Origin: Croceimicrobium sp963977415
Lineage (GTDB): Bacteria > Bacteroidota > Bacteroidia > Flavobacteriales > Schleiferiaceae
NCBI GenBank assembly: GCA_963977415.1
Contig: CAXBOS010000003.1
Coordinates: 286,278-350,277 of the forward strand
Reading direction: 5' to 3'
Length of the DNA stretch: 64,000 bases
The position numbers and the translations under genes were made by a program. The notes beneath the pieces are model-generated. The model saw nothing but the letters and a program-made list of their open reading frames with translations, was not told the origin of the DNA and searched no databases. Shown piece after piece: positions 7,027-16,235 of this stretch (position 1 is the first letter of the stretch; each line of letters begins with the position of its first letter).

Positions 7027-8490
7027 TTATTCACCTTGGCCCAATGAGAAGGCCAACTTATCGTTGAAATAATAGAGGTTTTCTGTTTTAACCACATCAA
7101 TTCCTTCTTTTAATAGTGCCATCATTAGCTGTGGAATGGTTTCCTTTTCCACGGCTTTCATACTATTTACATCTTTAGGATTGTGTTTATTTACAAAGCG
7201 ACAACGCCAATGATCCGTGCAAAAAGTTTCGGGTAATCCGTCGGGATAAACCTTCACGCCGCGATTGGTAATCATCTTCAATTTCAAATGATCCCCCGCG
7301 TGGGTTTCCAATAAAGCGCCTAATTGCACTGGTGTAAGATGACTATTATCGATAAACAAATCGGCACCCACTAATACTTTATCGTGCTTAGGACGATCGT
7401 ATTCGGGAATTACAATGGGGCGGAAATCGTCTTTATTTAATTTCAGAGGACTGATTTCAGCTGGCATCTGCCCTAAGCGCGCAATTACAGCATCAGCAAA
7501 CTCGCGGGTACCCACTTTTTGTTTAGAATGGGAACGGTAAATATCGCCAGTATGAATGCCATCTTCGATAGTTTTATACCAAGCGTTGGCAATATTCATG
7601 GCGGCATCAAGCTGACCTAAATGCTGCAACATTAAAACCGCTGCGGAAATTAAACCACTGGGATTTGCCATATTTTTTCCCGAAATATCAGGAGCCGAAC
7701 CATGCACCGCTTCAAACATGGCAAAGCCCTTACCAATATTAGAAGAGCCTCCTAAACCAACAGAGCCAGTGATTTGGGCCGCAATGTCGCTGATTATATC
7801 ACCGTATAAGTTAAGAGTAACGATTACGTCAAACTGCTCGGGCTGATCCGCTAAAAGAGCGGCACCAATGTCAATAATTTTTAGTTCGCTTTCAATTTCG
7901 GGATACTCTAAAGCCATCTCTTTGAAAACAGAACTGAAAAGACCGTCTGTCAATTTCATAATATTATCCTTCACCATACAGGTTACTTTTTTACGACCGT
8001 TATTGCGGGCGTATTCAAAAGCATAGCGGATAATTTTTTGGGTACCAGGAATGGTAATCAGCTTTAAGCACTGAAATACATCGGTAGTCTGACGGTGCTC
8101 GATACCAGCATAAAGATCTTCTTCATTTTCACGTACTATAACCACATCCATCTCTGGGTGCTTACTTTCGATAAATGGCGATAAACTTTTGCAAGGACGA
8201 ATATTTGCAAAAAGACCTAGTGACTTGCGGATGGTCACATTTAAACTTTTGTAACCGCCTCCTTGAGGTGTAGTAATGGGGGCCTTTAAAAATACTTTAT
8301 TGCGACGAAGGATATCCCATGATTCGGTGGTAATACCTGCCGTATTGCCAGACAAATATACTTTCTCACCGATATCAATAAAATCATAATCTAAGTCAGC
8401 TCCCGCAGCTTCCATAATGCGCAGAGTGGCGTCCATAATTTCTGGACCAATGCCGTCGCCTTTAGCAACCGTAATACGTGCTTTACTCAT
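7027..8490 (-). CDS. icd: Isocitrate dehydrogenase (long, Thermus-type)
   Basis: A 487-residue enzyme of the isopropylmalate/isocitrate dehydrogenase family, converting isocitrate to 2-oxoglutarate and CO2. Seen: GDGIGPEI (residues 12-19), SLNVTIRKSLGLFANIRPCK (substrate-binding Ser/Asn/Arg), the central LYGDIISDIAAQITGSVG metal-binding Asp motif, and AMFEAVHGSAPDISGKNMANP (cofactor region). The extra C-terminal domain of about 140 residues is that of the Thermus/Rickettsia-like group. Cofactor preference cannot be called safely. It is second in an operon with a TetR regulator (10 bases before) and sbtA (9 bases after), an unusual setting for a TCA-cycle gene. Confidence 0.92.
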   Translation of the reverse strand: MSKARITVAKGDGIGPEIMDATLRIMEAAGADLDYDFIDIGEKVYLSGNTAGITTESWDILRRNKVFLKAPITTPQGGGYKSLNVTIRKSLGLFANIRPCKSLSPFIESKHPEMDVVIVRENEEDLYAGIEHRQTTDVFQCLKLITIPGTQKIIRYAFEYARNNGRKKVTCMVKDNIMKLTDGLFSSVFKEMALEYPEIESELKIIDIGAALLADQPEQFDVIVTLNLYGDIISDIAAQITGSVGLGGSSNIGKGFAMFEAVHGSAPDISGKNMANPSGLISAAVLMLQHLGQLDAAMNIANAWYKTIEDGIHTGDIYRSHSKQKVGTREFADAVIARLGQMPAEISPLKLNKDDFRPIVIPEYDRPKHDKVLVGADLFIDNSHLTPVQLGALLETHAGDHLKLKMITNRGVKVYPDGLPETFCTDHWRCRFVNKHNPKDVNSMKAVEKETIPQLMMALLKEGIDVVKTENLYYFNDKLAFSLGQGE

Positions 8491-8500
8491 TTGTAAATTT

Positions 8501-9184
8501 TTAGGGTTTAATTTTTAGTGAATTATAGAGTAGTTGTAGTAAAAAATCGTCTAGCTTAACCTGATCCGTCTCGTGCGGAAAATCGGTTAAGGCGGGTAAA
8601 TGTTTGGCGTAGTATTTTAACGAATGTGACATTTCAATAATGGTGGTAGCCAAAGCTAATGGATATTTCTCATCGGGCTTAACCGCCAAGATCATATTCG
8701 CTAAAAGAGCGGTGATACTTTTATAAGGAGCAAAAAAGCGCTTGGCATTATCTTCATCCACTTGCGCGTGATAGTAGGCTTTAGAGCCTTCATTAATAAC
8801 CAGCTCACGCAAATCATATTTGGTAATAACCCCAGGATCGGCGGCTACGGACGGAATATTACTAATTACCCGCACTGCCTTAACTAAGCTTTGTAAAGGA
8901 TCTGTTTCAATGGCGGTAAAAACCTTTACCTGCTGCTCTAACCAAGTCCAATACAGCTGAAAGTAATACTGCAACAGTCGCTGCTTATTTGCAAAATACT
9001 TGTAAACCGTTGCTTCAGTAATCCCTGCTTCTGTAGCTAGTTTTTTGGCGGTAAAAGCCTCGATACCGTTTTCTAAAATCAATTTTGCCCCAGAAGCAAT
9101 GACCTTCCTTCCTGTTACAGAACTTGTTGGATCTTTAATATAAAGATCACTATTTAAGGTAAAAGAATACTTGGAAGTAGTCAT
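8501..9184 (-). CDS. TetR family transcriptional regulator
   Basis: A 227-residue protein when started at the ATG at 9184; a frame 16 codons longer exists but its extra residues look non-coding. The N-terminal TetR HTH is clear at about residues 25-70: ASGAKLILENGIEAFTAKKL, ATEAGITEATVYKYFANK, the last part being the recognition helix. The C-terminal ligand domain has no recognised relative. It is the first gene of the operon leading into icd, sbtA and sbtB, so autoregulation and control of the following genes is the natural inference; a palindromic operator was not identified. Ligand unknown. Confidence 0.85.
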   Translation of the reverse strand: MTTSKYSFTLNSDLYIKDPTSSVTGRKVIASGAKLILENGIEAFTAKKLATEAGITEATVYKYFANKQRLLQYYFQLYWTWLEQQVKVFTAIETDPLQSLVKAVRVISNIPSVAADPGVITKYDLRELVINEGSKAYYHAQVDEDNAKRFFAPYKSITALLANMILAVKPDEKYPLALATTIIEMSHSLKYYAKHLPALTDFPHETDQVKLDDFLLQLLYNSLKIKP

Positions 9185-9288
9185 GCTTTCATCAATTATA
9201 GTAATACTATATTCCGCGAAAGTAAAACCCAAATATCAAATAGTAAAGCCTTTTATTGAAAATTTTCGAAAAATAAAATTTAGGGCAT

Positions 9289-10509
9289 CTAGCTGGCCGC
9301 AGAACCGGCCAAAAAGCCACTAGTCCAAGCATGTTGAAAATTAAAGCCGCCCGTTACGCCGTCAACGTTTAATACTTCACCCGCAAGATGGATGTTGGGA
9401 TATTTTTTAAGAGCGAAGGTTTTCAGATCGACTTCTAATAAGTCTACTCCTCCCGCCGTTACAAACTCCTCTTTAAAAGTAGTTTTACCATTTACTGCAA
9501 AGGGACAGGCGCCAATAAAGCGTACCATCCGATTTAGCTCTTTATTAGATAGTTCAGCATAAACCTTCGCTTCTCCTACTTCTGCCTTGAGCATTAAAGC
9601 CTGCCACAAACGGGCGGGTAAACCAAACTGGGCATTACCGAAAACCCGCTTTCGTACCCCTTCTTCGCGTAAGCTTAACAAGAATTGACGAAGCTCTTCC
9701 TCCTTAAGGTTAGTCCAATTTATTAAAATGGGAAACTGATAACTGCGTTTAAAGAAATCGAGGGCATGCCAAGCAGAAAGTTTAATAATGGCGGGGGCAC
9801 TAAAACCCCAATGTGTGATTAAAACAGGCCCCTCTTGTCGCCATTTAGTCCCTGGCACTTGCACCGAGCCCAGCGGAACGGACAGACCTTTTAAGTCTTT
9901 CAAATCTGAGCTTGGCACATTAAAAGTAAAGAGGGAAGCAATGGGATCATGCAGCTGTAATCCTAGTTTTTCTAAAAATTGATAGCCACGTAATTGGGGG
10001 CTTCCGCCCGATGCGATTATAAGCGAGCGACAACTAAAAGCTTGATTATTTTTAAAGTTCAGAACCACTTCCGTTTCATTGAGCGGCTCAATAGACAAGA
10101 GCTCCATAGACTTATGCAAAATAATGCCTAGCCTATTCGCCTCCCCCTCTAAACAATCAATTATACTTTGCGATGAATCACTTTTTGGGAAAACCCGTCC
10201 GTCATCTTCCGTTTTCAAAGGAACTCCTCTTTGCTCAAACCAAGCACGGGTTTCTTTAGGACCAAAAAGTGAAAATGGCTTCTTCAGGCTGCGACCGCCT
10301 CGGGGATAATATTTTATCAATTGCGCCGGCGATTCACAGTCGTGGGTAACATTGCAGCGACCGCCACCACTTACCATTACCTTGGTGAGGGTTTTGCTGG
10401 TCTTTTCGAAGATATGCACTTTTGCTCCCTTTTCGGCTGCGGCTATTGCGGCAAAATAGCCCGCTGCCCCCGCTCCGATTACGGCAATTTCCACTTTTTC
10501 TACTTTCAC
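9289..10509 (-). CDS. HI0933/BaiN-like FAD-dependent oxidoreductase
   Basis: A 406-residue flavoprotein. The N-terminal dinucleotide-binding motif GAGAAGYFAAIAAAEKGA and the family motif VSGGGRCNVTH are clear, and the C-terminal NVDGVTGGFNFQHAWTSG closes the FAD site. These are the marks of the HI0933 (YhiN) family, whose member BaiN reduces bile-acid intermediates; the substrate of most members is unknown. Length is typical. The start is GTG at 10509, since no ATG precedes the Rossmann strand KVEIAVIGAG. It stands between tetR and the GNAT/lysA pair in the same direction, with 104 and 66 base gaps. Confidence 0.87.
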   Translation of the reverse strand: MKVEKVEIAVIGAGAAGYFAAIAAAEKGAKVHIFEKTSKTLTKVMVSGGGRCNVTHDCESPAQLIKYYPRGGRSLKKPFSLFGPKETRAWFEQRGVPLKTEDDGRVFPKSDSSQSIIDCLEGEANRLGIILHKSMELLSIEPLNETEVVLNFKNNQAFSCRSLIIASGGSPQLRGYQFLEKLGLQLHDPIASLFTFNVPSSDLKDLKGLSVPLGSVQVPGTKWRQEGPVLITHWGFSAPAIIKLSAWHALDFFKRSYQFPILINWTNLKEEELRQFLLSLREEGVRKRVFGNAQFGLPARLWQALMLKAEVGEAKVYAELSNKELNRMVRFIGACPFAVNGKTTFKEEFVTAGGVDLLEVDLKTFALKKYPNIHLAGEVLNVDGVTGGFNFQHAWTSGFLAGSAAS

Positions 10510-10575
10510 TTTTAAAAGTCAAATTTGCCTAGGCCAATATTAATTGGTAAAGCTTTGATTTCACATCGAACTCAT

Positions 10576-11031
10576 TTAATACTCCTCCTGCAAACTTAGT
10601 TTGCAATTCCACCATTCCGTTTCTATATCTGCTCCCAACTTTTTATAAAAATCAACAGCGGGAGTATTCCAATCAATTACCTGCCAATCTAAACGATTGG
10701 CTCCTGCTTTCTTAGTGGTTTTAGCGGTTTCTTTTAAAAGAGCTAAACCAATACCTTGGCCGCGCAATTCGGGTTTAACATAAAGATCTTCCAGGTAAAA
10801 GCAAGTTCCTTTCCAAGTAGAATAGCGTTTGTAATAAAGCGAAATCCCTACCACTTCTCCCTGCAGCTCGGCTACTAAAAACTCAAACCAGCCCGCCTGC
10901 CAATCGGCTAAAAGCTGCGCTTCAGTATTTTCTACCTGTTCAGCGGCACGCTCGTATTCTGCTAACTCCTTAATTAAAGCCAGCAAGGCCGGCATGTCGT
11001 TTTCTTGTCCTAATCTAATAATCGCTTTCAA
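10576..11031 (-). CDS. GNAT family N-acetyltransferase
   Basis: A 151-residue single GNAT domain. It has ENDMPALLALIKELAEYE at the N terminus, the acetyl-CoA-binding motif PELRGQGIGLALLK (Q/RxxGxG/A) in the middle, and NRLDWQVIDWNTPAVDFYKKL near the end, a pattern close to diamine (spermidine/spermine-type) acetyltransferases. The acceptor is not proven. Its start overlaps the lysA stop by four bases (ATGA-type overlap), so it is translated from the lysA message; a link to diamine or lysine metabolism is possible but only inferred. Confidence 0.85.
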   Translation of the reverse strand: MKAIIRLGQENDMPALLALIKELAEYERAAEQVENTEAQLLADWQAGWFEFLVAELQGEVVGISLYYKRYSTWKGTCFYLEDLYVKPELRGQGIGLALLKETAKTTKKAGANRLDWQVIDWNTPAVDFYKKLGADIETEWWNCKLSLQEEY

Positions 11032-12269
11032 CGTAATTCTTTTAGTTCAACTTGATTAGCAAGAATATCTGCTAAGGTTTCTGCCTTGCGGATTAAATGT
11101 GCTTTACCATTTAAAACAAGCACTTCCGCGGGTTTTAAACGGCTGTTGTAATTATTGGCCATCGTAAAGCAATAGGCGCCAGCATTGCGAAAAGCTAAGT
11201 AGTCGCCTTCTGATATTTCGCTAATCTGACGATCCAAAGCAAACGTGTCGGTTTCGCAGATATAACCCACTACCGAATAAACTCTAGTTTTGCCATTAGG
11301 ATTACTCAAGTTTTCAATATGATGGTAGGCATCATAAAACATAGGACGAATAAGGTGATTCATGCCACTATCCATTTGGGCAAAAACGGTAGCCGTAGTT
11401 TGTTTCAAGGCATTTACACGGGCAATAAAAGTCCCCGATTCACTCACCAAAAACTTACCAGGTTCAAATTCGATCTCCAAGTCACGACCGTAGTTTGCGC
11501 AGAATTCTTTAAACATCGCCGTCATCTTCTCCCCTAACTCTTCTACATTAGTGGCATTATCTCCCTCTTTATAAGGCACTTTAAAACCGGAGCCAAAATC
11601 GAGATATTTTAAATCGGGAAAAGCATGCGCCGCATCAAACAATAATTCTGCTCCTTTTAAAAAGGTATCTACATCTAAAATATCACTACCTGTATGCATG
11701 TGAACGCCTTCCACGCGAATATTCAAACTTTTTACAATGCGCTCTAAGTGGCGACCTTGGTGGATGGAAATCCCAAACTTGGAGTCGATATGTCCAACCG
11801 ATATTTTCGCATGCCCACCCGCCATAATATGCGGATTAATACGAATACAAACTGGGTAGCTATTTCCGTAAAGCGCACCGAATTGCTCTAATTGACTAAG
11901 GTTATCGATATTAACTTTCACTCCATATTTTACTGCTTGCTTAATTTCCTCAAGCGAAACACCATTAGGAGTAAAAATGATATTAGCGGGATCAAAACCA
12001 GCCTTTAAACCGACCTCAACTTCTTGAATCGAAACCGTATCTAAACCCGAGCCTAGACTGTGCAAATAGCGTAGGATATTAATGTTATTCAGAGCCTTAC
12101 ATGCGTAATTAATCTTCAGCTTCACATCCTTAAAAGCACCTTTTAAGCGATTGTATTGTGACTCTATTTTGGCCGCATCATAAACATAAAGCGGTGCACC
12201 AAATTCTTCTGCTAAGGCTGAGGCTGATAAGCCCCCGATTAAATAGCCGTTCTCTGTAGGTATTAACAT
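11028..12269 (-). CDS. lysA: Diaminopimelate decarboxylase
   Basis: A 413-residue fold-type III PLP enzyme that decarboxylates meso-diaminopimelate to lysine, the last step of lysine synthesis. Seen: NYACKALNN (Lys53 or near, the PLP Schiff-base lysine), VHMHTGSDI, LDFGSGFKVPY (phosphate-binding glycine loop), EFEPGKFLVSESG, and GYICETDTFA, the Cys-Glu motif of the active site that marks decarboxylases of this specificity. Length is typical. A Bacteroidota promoter lies 20 bases upstream and a GNAT gene overlaps its end. Confidence 0.95.
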   Translation of the reverse strand: MLIPTENGYLIGGLSASALAEEFGAPLYVYDAAKIESQYNRLKGAFKDVKLKINYACKALNNINILRYLHSLGSGLDTVSIQEVEVGLKAGFDPANIIFTPNGVSLEEIKQAVKYGVKVNIDNLSQLEQFGALYGNSYPVCIRINPHIMAGGHAKISVGHIDSKFGISIHQGRHLERIVKSLNIRVEGVHMHTGSDILDVDTFLKGAELLFDAAHAFPDLKYLDFGSGFKVPYKEGDNATNVEELGEKMTAMFKEFCANYGRDLEIEFEPGKFLVSESGTFIARVNALKQTTATVFAQMDSGMNHLIRPMFYDAYHHIENLSNPNGKTRVYSVVGYICETDTFALDRQISEISEGDYLAFRNAGAYCFTMANNYNSRLKPAEVLVLNGKAHLIRKAETLADILANQVELKELR

Positions 12270-12288
12270 TATTTTTTTAAACTTTCGC

Positions 12289-12322
12289 CAAAGTTAAGCC
12301 CTCCATATAATATAGTCACAAA
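12289..12322 (-). promoter_or_regulatory. Promoter of lysA (TTTG-N22-TAACTTTG)
   Basis: On the minus strand TTTG (12322-12319) and TAACTTTG (12296-12289) are 22 bases apart. The -7 box ends 20 bases before the lysA start codon. The -33 box touches the first base of the start codon of the divergent gene at 12322. Confidence 0.55.
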
Positions 12323-12798
12323 TGAAAAATGAGTTTATTGAAAGTAAGAAGTTAAAACTTTGGGTAGTACAGCTTTTTTTAGTGCTTTTACTTGGCTTTA
12401 GCGTATATGCCTTGGTTTTACAAATTTTTACAGACGCCACTTTTGCCAATAAAGATATCCCAAACTGGGTATTAGGTTTAGGTATTTTTTTACTTCTAGG
12501 CCTAATCGCAAGCTTTGCCAGCTTAAGGCTAGATACGCAGGTAAACCAAGATGGGGTAAAAGTAAGTTTCGGTATTCTAGCTAATGAAAATTGGCCATGG
12601 CAAGAAATAGCCAAGGCTAGTATTATCAAATTCCCCTTTGCTGGGTTTGGGAAGCGCAAGAACCCAAAATACGGCACGGTACTAAGTATCGGTGGAAAAC
12701 AAGGCTTAGCCCTAGAGCTTAAAAATGGAGAAAGATGGCTTATTGACATTCAAAATGGACAAGAGCTTCAGAGAGTGATGAAGGTTTTAAAAAAATAA
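12322..12798 (+). CDS. Two-TM membrane protein with a PH-like cytosolic domain, unknown function
   Basis: A 158-residue protein with two transmembrane segments (about 12-34 and 48-68) followed by a soluble part of about 90 residues containing TQVNQDGVKVSFGIL, NENWPWQEIAKASIIKF and LALELKNGERWLIDIQN. That alternation of strands with a W-P-W turn resembles the bacterial PH-like (bPH) domains of small membrane proteins found in Bacteroidota; the assignment is by pattern only. Divergent from lysA with 52 bases between starts, and upstream of fbp by 65 bases in the same direction. No function is proposed. Confidence 0.7.
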   Translation: MKNEFIESKKLKLWVVQLFLVLLLGFSVYALVLQIFTDATFANKDIPNWVLGLGIFLLLGLIASFASLRLDTQVNQDGVKVSFGILANENWPWQEIAKASIIKFPFAGFGKRKNPKYGTVLSIGGKQGLALELKNGERWLIDIQNGQELQRVMKVLKK

Positions 12799-12835
12799 GC
12801 TCTTGCAATTTTAGTGATATTCGCTTTGAAGCTTT

Positions 12836-12843
12836 TAACTTTG
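12836..12843 (+). promoter_or_regulatory. -7 element of fbp (TAACTTTG); decides the start codon
   Basis: TAACTTTG ends at 12843, so transcription should begin near 12849. A GTG in frame at 12843 would lie inside the promoter, which supports the ATG at 12864 as the real start of fbp. Confidence 0.55.
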
Positions 12844-12863
12844 TGGCATACACCTCTCAAAAC

Positions 12864-13871
12864 ATGAAAAGACATATTACCCTCGGTGAATTCATCATCG
12901 AAAACCAAAAAGACTTTCCTTATGCCAAGGGTGAGCTTAGTGCCTTATTAAGCTCGATTCGCTTGGCCGGGAAAATGGTCAATCAAGAAATTAATAAGGC
13001 TGGCCTAGCCAATATTATTGGAGCCGTAGGCCTCGAAAACGTACAAGGTGAAGATCAGCAAAAACTTGATGTTCTTGCTAACGACATGTTTATTAGTACT
13101 CTAAAAAATCGTGGTGAAATTTGTGGAATTGCTTCCGAAGAAATGGAAGATTACATTTCCTTCAACGAATCTATTCACAGCGACGCTAAGTATGTGGTAC
13201 TTATCGACCCCTTAGATGGAAGTAGCAATATTGATGTTAATGTTTCTGTAGGTACTATTTTCAGCATCTACCGCCGCGTAAGTCCAATTGGAACGCCCGC
13301 TACCTTAGAAGATTTTTTACAACCCGGTAACAAGCAAGTTGCGGCAGGTTATTTAATCTATGGCACCTCAACCATGTTAGTTTTCTCTACTGGCAATGGT
13401 GTAAATGGCTTCACCTTCGACCCTGGTATCGGCAGCTTCTTTTTATCGCATCCTCACATGCGAGTTAAGGAAGGCGGCAAAATATACAGCATTAATGAAG
13501 GTAATTACGTGCATATGCCCGAGGGTGTTAAACGTTATTTAAAATGGTGTCAAGAACTTGATCCTGCAACTAACCGCCCGCTTACTTCTCGTTATATCGG
13601 TTCTTTGGTGGCCGACTTCCACAGAAACCTTTTAAAGGGTGGTATTTACATCTACCCACAAGGAACCACAGCTCCTAAAGGTAAACTAAGACTATTATAC
13701 GAATGTAATCCGATGGCTATGCTAATTGAGCAAGCAGGCGGAAAAGCCAGTGATGGTAAAAATCGCATTTTAGACATAGACCCAAGTGAACTGCACGAAC
13801 GCGTTCCTTTTTTCTGTGGCTCTACCGAAATGGTTGAAATGGCGGAAGACTTTATTGCGAAGTTTGGCTAA
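12864..13871 (+). CDS. fbp: Fructose-1,6-bisphosphatase, class I
   Basis: A 335-residue enzyme removing the 1-phosphate of fructose 1,6-bisphosphate, the committed step of gluconeogenesis. It opens with TLGEFIIENQ as other class I enzymes do, and carries the metal site IDPLDGSSNIDVNVSVGTIF, the substrate region GGIYIYPQGT and YECNPMAMLIEQAGGKASDG near the end. A longer frame from GTG at 12843 exists but that codon overlaps the -7 box, so the ATG is preferred. Monocistronic: own promoter and a strong terminator. Confidence 0.96.
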   Translation: MKRHITLGEFIIENQKDFPYAKGELSALLSSIRLAGKMVNQEINKAGLANIIGAVGLENVQGEDQQKLDVLANDMFISTLKNRGEICGIASEEMEDYISFNESIHSDAKYVVLIDPLDGSSNIDVNVSVGTIFSIYRRVSPIGTPATLEDFLQPGNKQVAAGYLIYGTSTMLVFSTGNGVNGFTFDPGIGSFFLSHPHMRVKEGGKIYSINEGNYVHMPEGVKRYLKWCQELDPATNRPLTSRYIGSLVADFHRNLLKGGIYIYPQGTTAPKGKLRLLYECNPMAMLIEQAGGKASDGKNRILDIDPSELHERVPFFCGSTEMVEMAEDFIAKFG

Positions 13872-13890
13872 AAGATGAGTATTTAAAACT

Positions 13891-13931
13891 AAAAAGCGAC
13901 CTGAGGAGAAATCCTTTCGGTCGCTTTTTTT
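13891..13931 (+). terminator. Terminator of fbp
   Basis: AAAAAGCGACC pairs with GGTCGCTTTTT, with an inner GAGGA/TCCTT stem, followed by T residues; it begins 19 bases after the stop. Confidence 0.9.
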
Positions 13932-14051
13932 GAGGGGGGATATTAAAACCTATGCAAATAGGCTAAACAAATGTGCCCCTAGAACTCAGTATTTGCAAGT
14001 ATTTGGCACCGAAAGCATAATTTCTAGCACGAAATACAAAATAAAATAAGA

Positions 14052-15827
14052 TTAACTCTCCTTTTTATTAAATCGTTCTTGTAAAGCCGAGTTATAAGTG
14101 CGGGTTACAGGTAACTCAGTACCGTTGCTTAATAATACCCGATTGGAATAAGCGGCTTTAAGCTGGCTGATGTTTACGGCATAGCTGCGATGAATTCGCT
14201 GAAAATAATCTTCTCCTAAGTCTTCCAAAAGAGCAGCCAAACTTATTCTTTCAACCTCGGGATTCTCGCGATCTACTAAGTAGATATTTACATAATGGCC
14301 TTCCGATTGCACATATAAAATATCCGAAACCTTAATAACCGCCTTAGATTTTAATTTAAGGGTTGCCTCAGCCTTTGCTTTTAGCGCTTTTTCCTGTTGC
14401 AACATCGCTTCTTGGTACTGATCTTTCACCAAAAGATCTTCTGCTTGGCCGCTTGTTGTGGCAAAATTCAACTGCTCTTGCTTTTTAGCCTTTCTTCTTT
14501 GCCAGAAAACAACTAGTAAACCAATAATTAAGAGCGATAAAGCCAAGCGCGAGTAGCGGTATATTTCTTCTTTTCTTTCCGTTTCGCGCAATAAATCAAT
14601 TTCCGCCAGCTCTACTGCATTAGCTTCGCGCTTAATTTTCGCCGCATCATTTGCCTTATTAAGCTCTGCTTCGCGCGCTTGCACTACCTTTAAATAATAA
14701 ATGGCGGAGTCTTGGTTTCCCTTTAACTCGAAATACCCCGCTTTAAGTTTCAAAAAGCTTAAGTCTTCCCTCACCTGCGCAGGAGATTGATCTAGTCGCG
14801 CAAAATAATTACTCGCATCCTCAATATTACCTTGTTCTAGAGCAAGCGATAAAGAAAGTAACCACAGTCGAACAAAGGAGCTATTTTGCCTAACATCTCC
14901 TGAAGGCAAAACCTTGTAAGCCTCTGTTAAAAGACTATCTGCTAGTCCTAATTCTTGGAGTACAATGGCATTTTTTGCTAAATTCTCTAAGGCCACTGCT
15001 TCATCAATCTTAGAGCCTGTGCGTTTGTGAATGGCCAAGGCTTTTAAAAGATAAAACTGCGCAGAATCAAGATTTTCGGCACTGCGCCAGGCCACAGCAA
15101 TATTATTATACGTTCGACCTTCCAAGGCAATATCACCATCGGCGATTCTTACCAAAGCCTTTTGAAACCAAATTAGCGCTTCTTGAGGCTGACTCATCCT
15201 ACCAAAAATAGTCCCCACCTTTAGGTAACTAGCGGCCACCCCTTCAGAACCCAAAGCTTCTTCGATCAATATAACTTCCTTAAACTTCTTTATGGCCCCG
15301 TCAAAATCTTGGCGCATGTTTAAAGCATTCCCCAAATTGCTCAAGGCAGATGCGTAATGAAAACTATCGCCAATGGCCAATGACTGTTTCATCATTTCCT
15401 GAAAAAGAGAATCGCCCTGCGCATACATATTTTGGCGATAAAAGGCGATACCCACGTTCTTCATCACCATATAGTAGGTGAAGCGCTCGTCATACTGGCC
15501 GCCTACAGGAATTAGATTTAAAGATTTTTTATAAGCGGGTAAAGCTTTATCGATTTCCCCTTTGAAGGTGGCAGCAAGACCTTGTAAAAAAAAGCCTCGC
15601 GCTTGGCACTCTTTATCTTCGTACTGCAAAAGCGCAGAAGCGAGAGAATCTAAATATTGGGGATTACGGGAATTCTGTAAGGACATCTCTATTAACCGCT
15701 TACGCTGCTCATCCTTAGAATTATCATCTGCCTTGAGCGAAAAGCTAAGCATTATTAGCCCAATAAATACCCAAACCTTCAAGCCTAGAACACTCGAAAG
15801 TCGCCCCCAATTAAAATTACCCTGCAT
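14052..15827 (-). CDS. TPR-containing membrane regulator with LytTR DNA-binding domain
   Basis: A 591-residue protein. An N-terminal hydrophobic segment (about residues 14-31) acts as signal or anchor, then about 350 residues of tetratricopeptide repeats (for example ALSNLGNALNMRQDFDGAIK and VAASYLKVGTIFGRMSQPQE), a second membrane segment near 425-443 (LALSLLIIGLLVVFW) followed by basic residues, a short coiled coil rich in Lys/Glu, and a C-terminal LytTR domain (DILYVQSEGHYVNIYL, YFQRIHRSYAVN). The topology puts the TPR part outside the cytoplasm and LytTR inside, giving a one-protein sensor-regulator. Targets are unknown. It is monocistronic. Confidence 0.85.
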   Translation of the reverse strand: MQGNFNWGRLSSVLGLKVWVFIGLIMLSFSLKADDNSKDEQRKRLIEMSLQNSRNPQYLDSLASALLQYEDKECQARGFFLQGLAATFKGEIDKALPAYKKSLNLIPVGGQYDERFTYYMVMKNVGIAFYRQNMYAQGDSLFQEMMKQSLAIGDSFHYASALSNLGNALNMRQDFDGAIKKFKEVILIEEALGSEGVAASYLKVGTIFGRMSQPQEALIWFQKALVRIADGDIALEGRTYNNIAVAWRSAENLDSAQFYLLKALAIHKRTGSKIDEAVALENLAKNAIVLQELGLADSLLTEAYKVLPSGDVRQNSSFVRLWLLSLSLALEQGNIEDASNYFARLDQSPAQVREDLSFLKLKAGYFELKGNQDSAIYYLKVVQAREAELNKANDAAKIKREANAVELAEIDLLRETERKEEIYRYSRLALSLLIIGLLVVFWQRRKAKKQEQLNFATTSGQAEDLLVKDQYQEAMLQQEKALKAKAEATLKLKSKAVIKVSDILYVQSEGHYVNIYLVDRENPEVERISLAALLEDLGEDYFQRIHRSYAVNISQLKAAYSNRVLLSNGTELPVTRTYNSALQERFNKKES

Positions 15828-16235
15828 GTTGCTTTTTATGCTAATTAAAACCTGCTCTTTTTTTAAAAAAAAGCAGTAGCGAAGCTAAGAATTAAAAAAG
15901 GCTAAGGCAACGGAAACAAGAGTTTTAGACCGATTTAATAGAGTTTAAATTACCTTTAAATGAAAAAGGACAAAAACCTAATTTAAAAGTTTATACTTAG
16001 GACACCTCACTACCAGTGCTTTAAATGTCAATTCTCAGAATTGCTCTATATCAGAACGCATCTACAGGAGTGAAACAAAAAAAGAAGTAATTTCAAATAA
16101 AAAAAAGAAGCTATAGTTATACCCGCTATTTTTCAGGCAGCGCTTTGGCTTAAAACCCACTATTCTTAAGAGGTTTGAGACCTAATTTTATATCGAAGTC
16201 AGGTTCTAAAGAATTTTATCCTCAGTCCGCAGTCA
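15828..16235. other. Intergenic region, 408 bases, AT-rich
   Basis: No gene was seen. The segment 15852-15876 is a near-perfect inverted repeat, CTGCTcTTTTTTT followed by AAAAAAAAGCAG, 25 bases before the TPR-LytTR start codon; it could form a cruciform or a weak terminator for the minus-strand DASS gene. The rest holds A/T tracts and no clear promoter box. Confidence 0.6.

Noticed and set aside
12294..12749. A 151-codon frame antisense to the two-TM membrane protein gene.
   Set aside because: It mirrors the codon structure of the plus-strand gene, which has clear membrane segments; the antisense product is Pro/Ser/Lys-rich without pattern.
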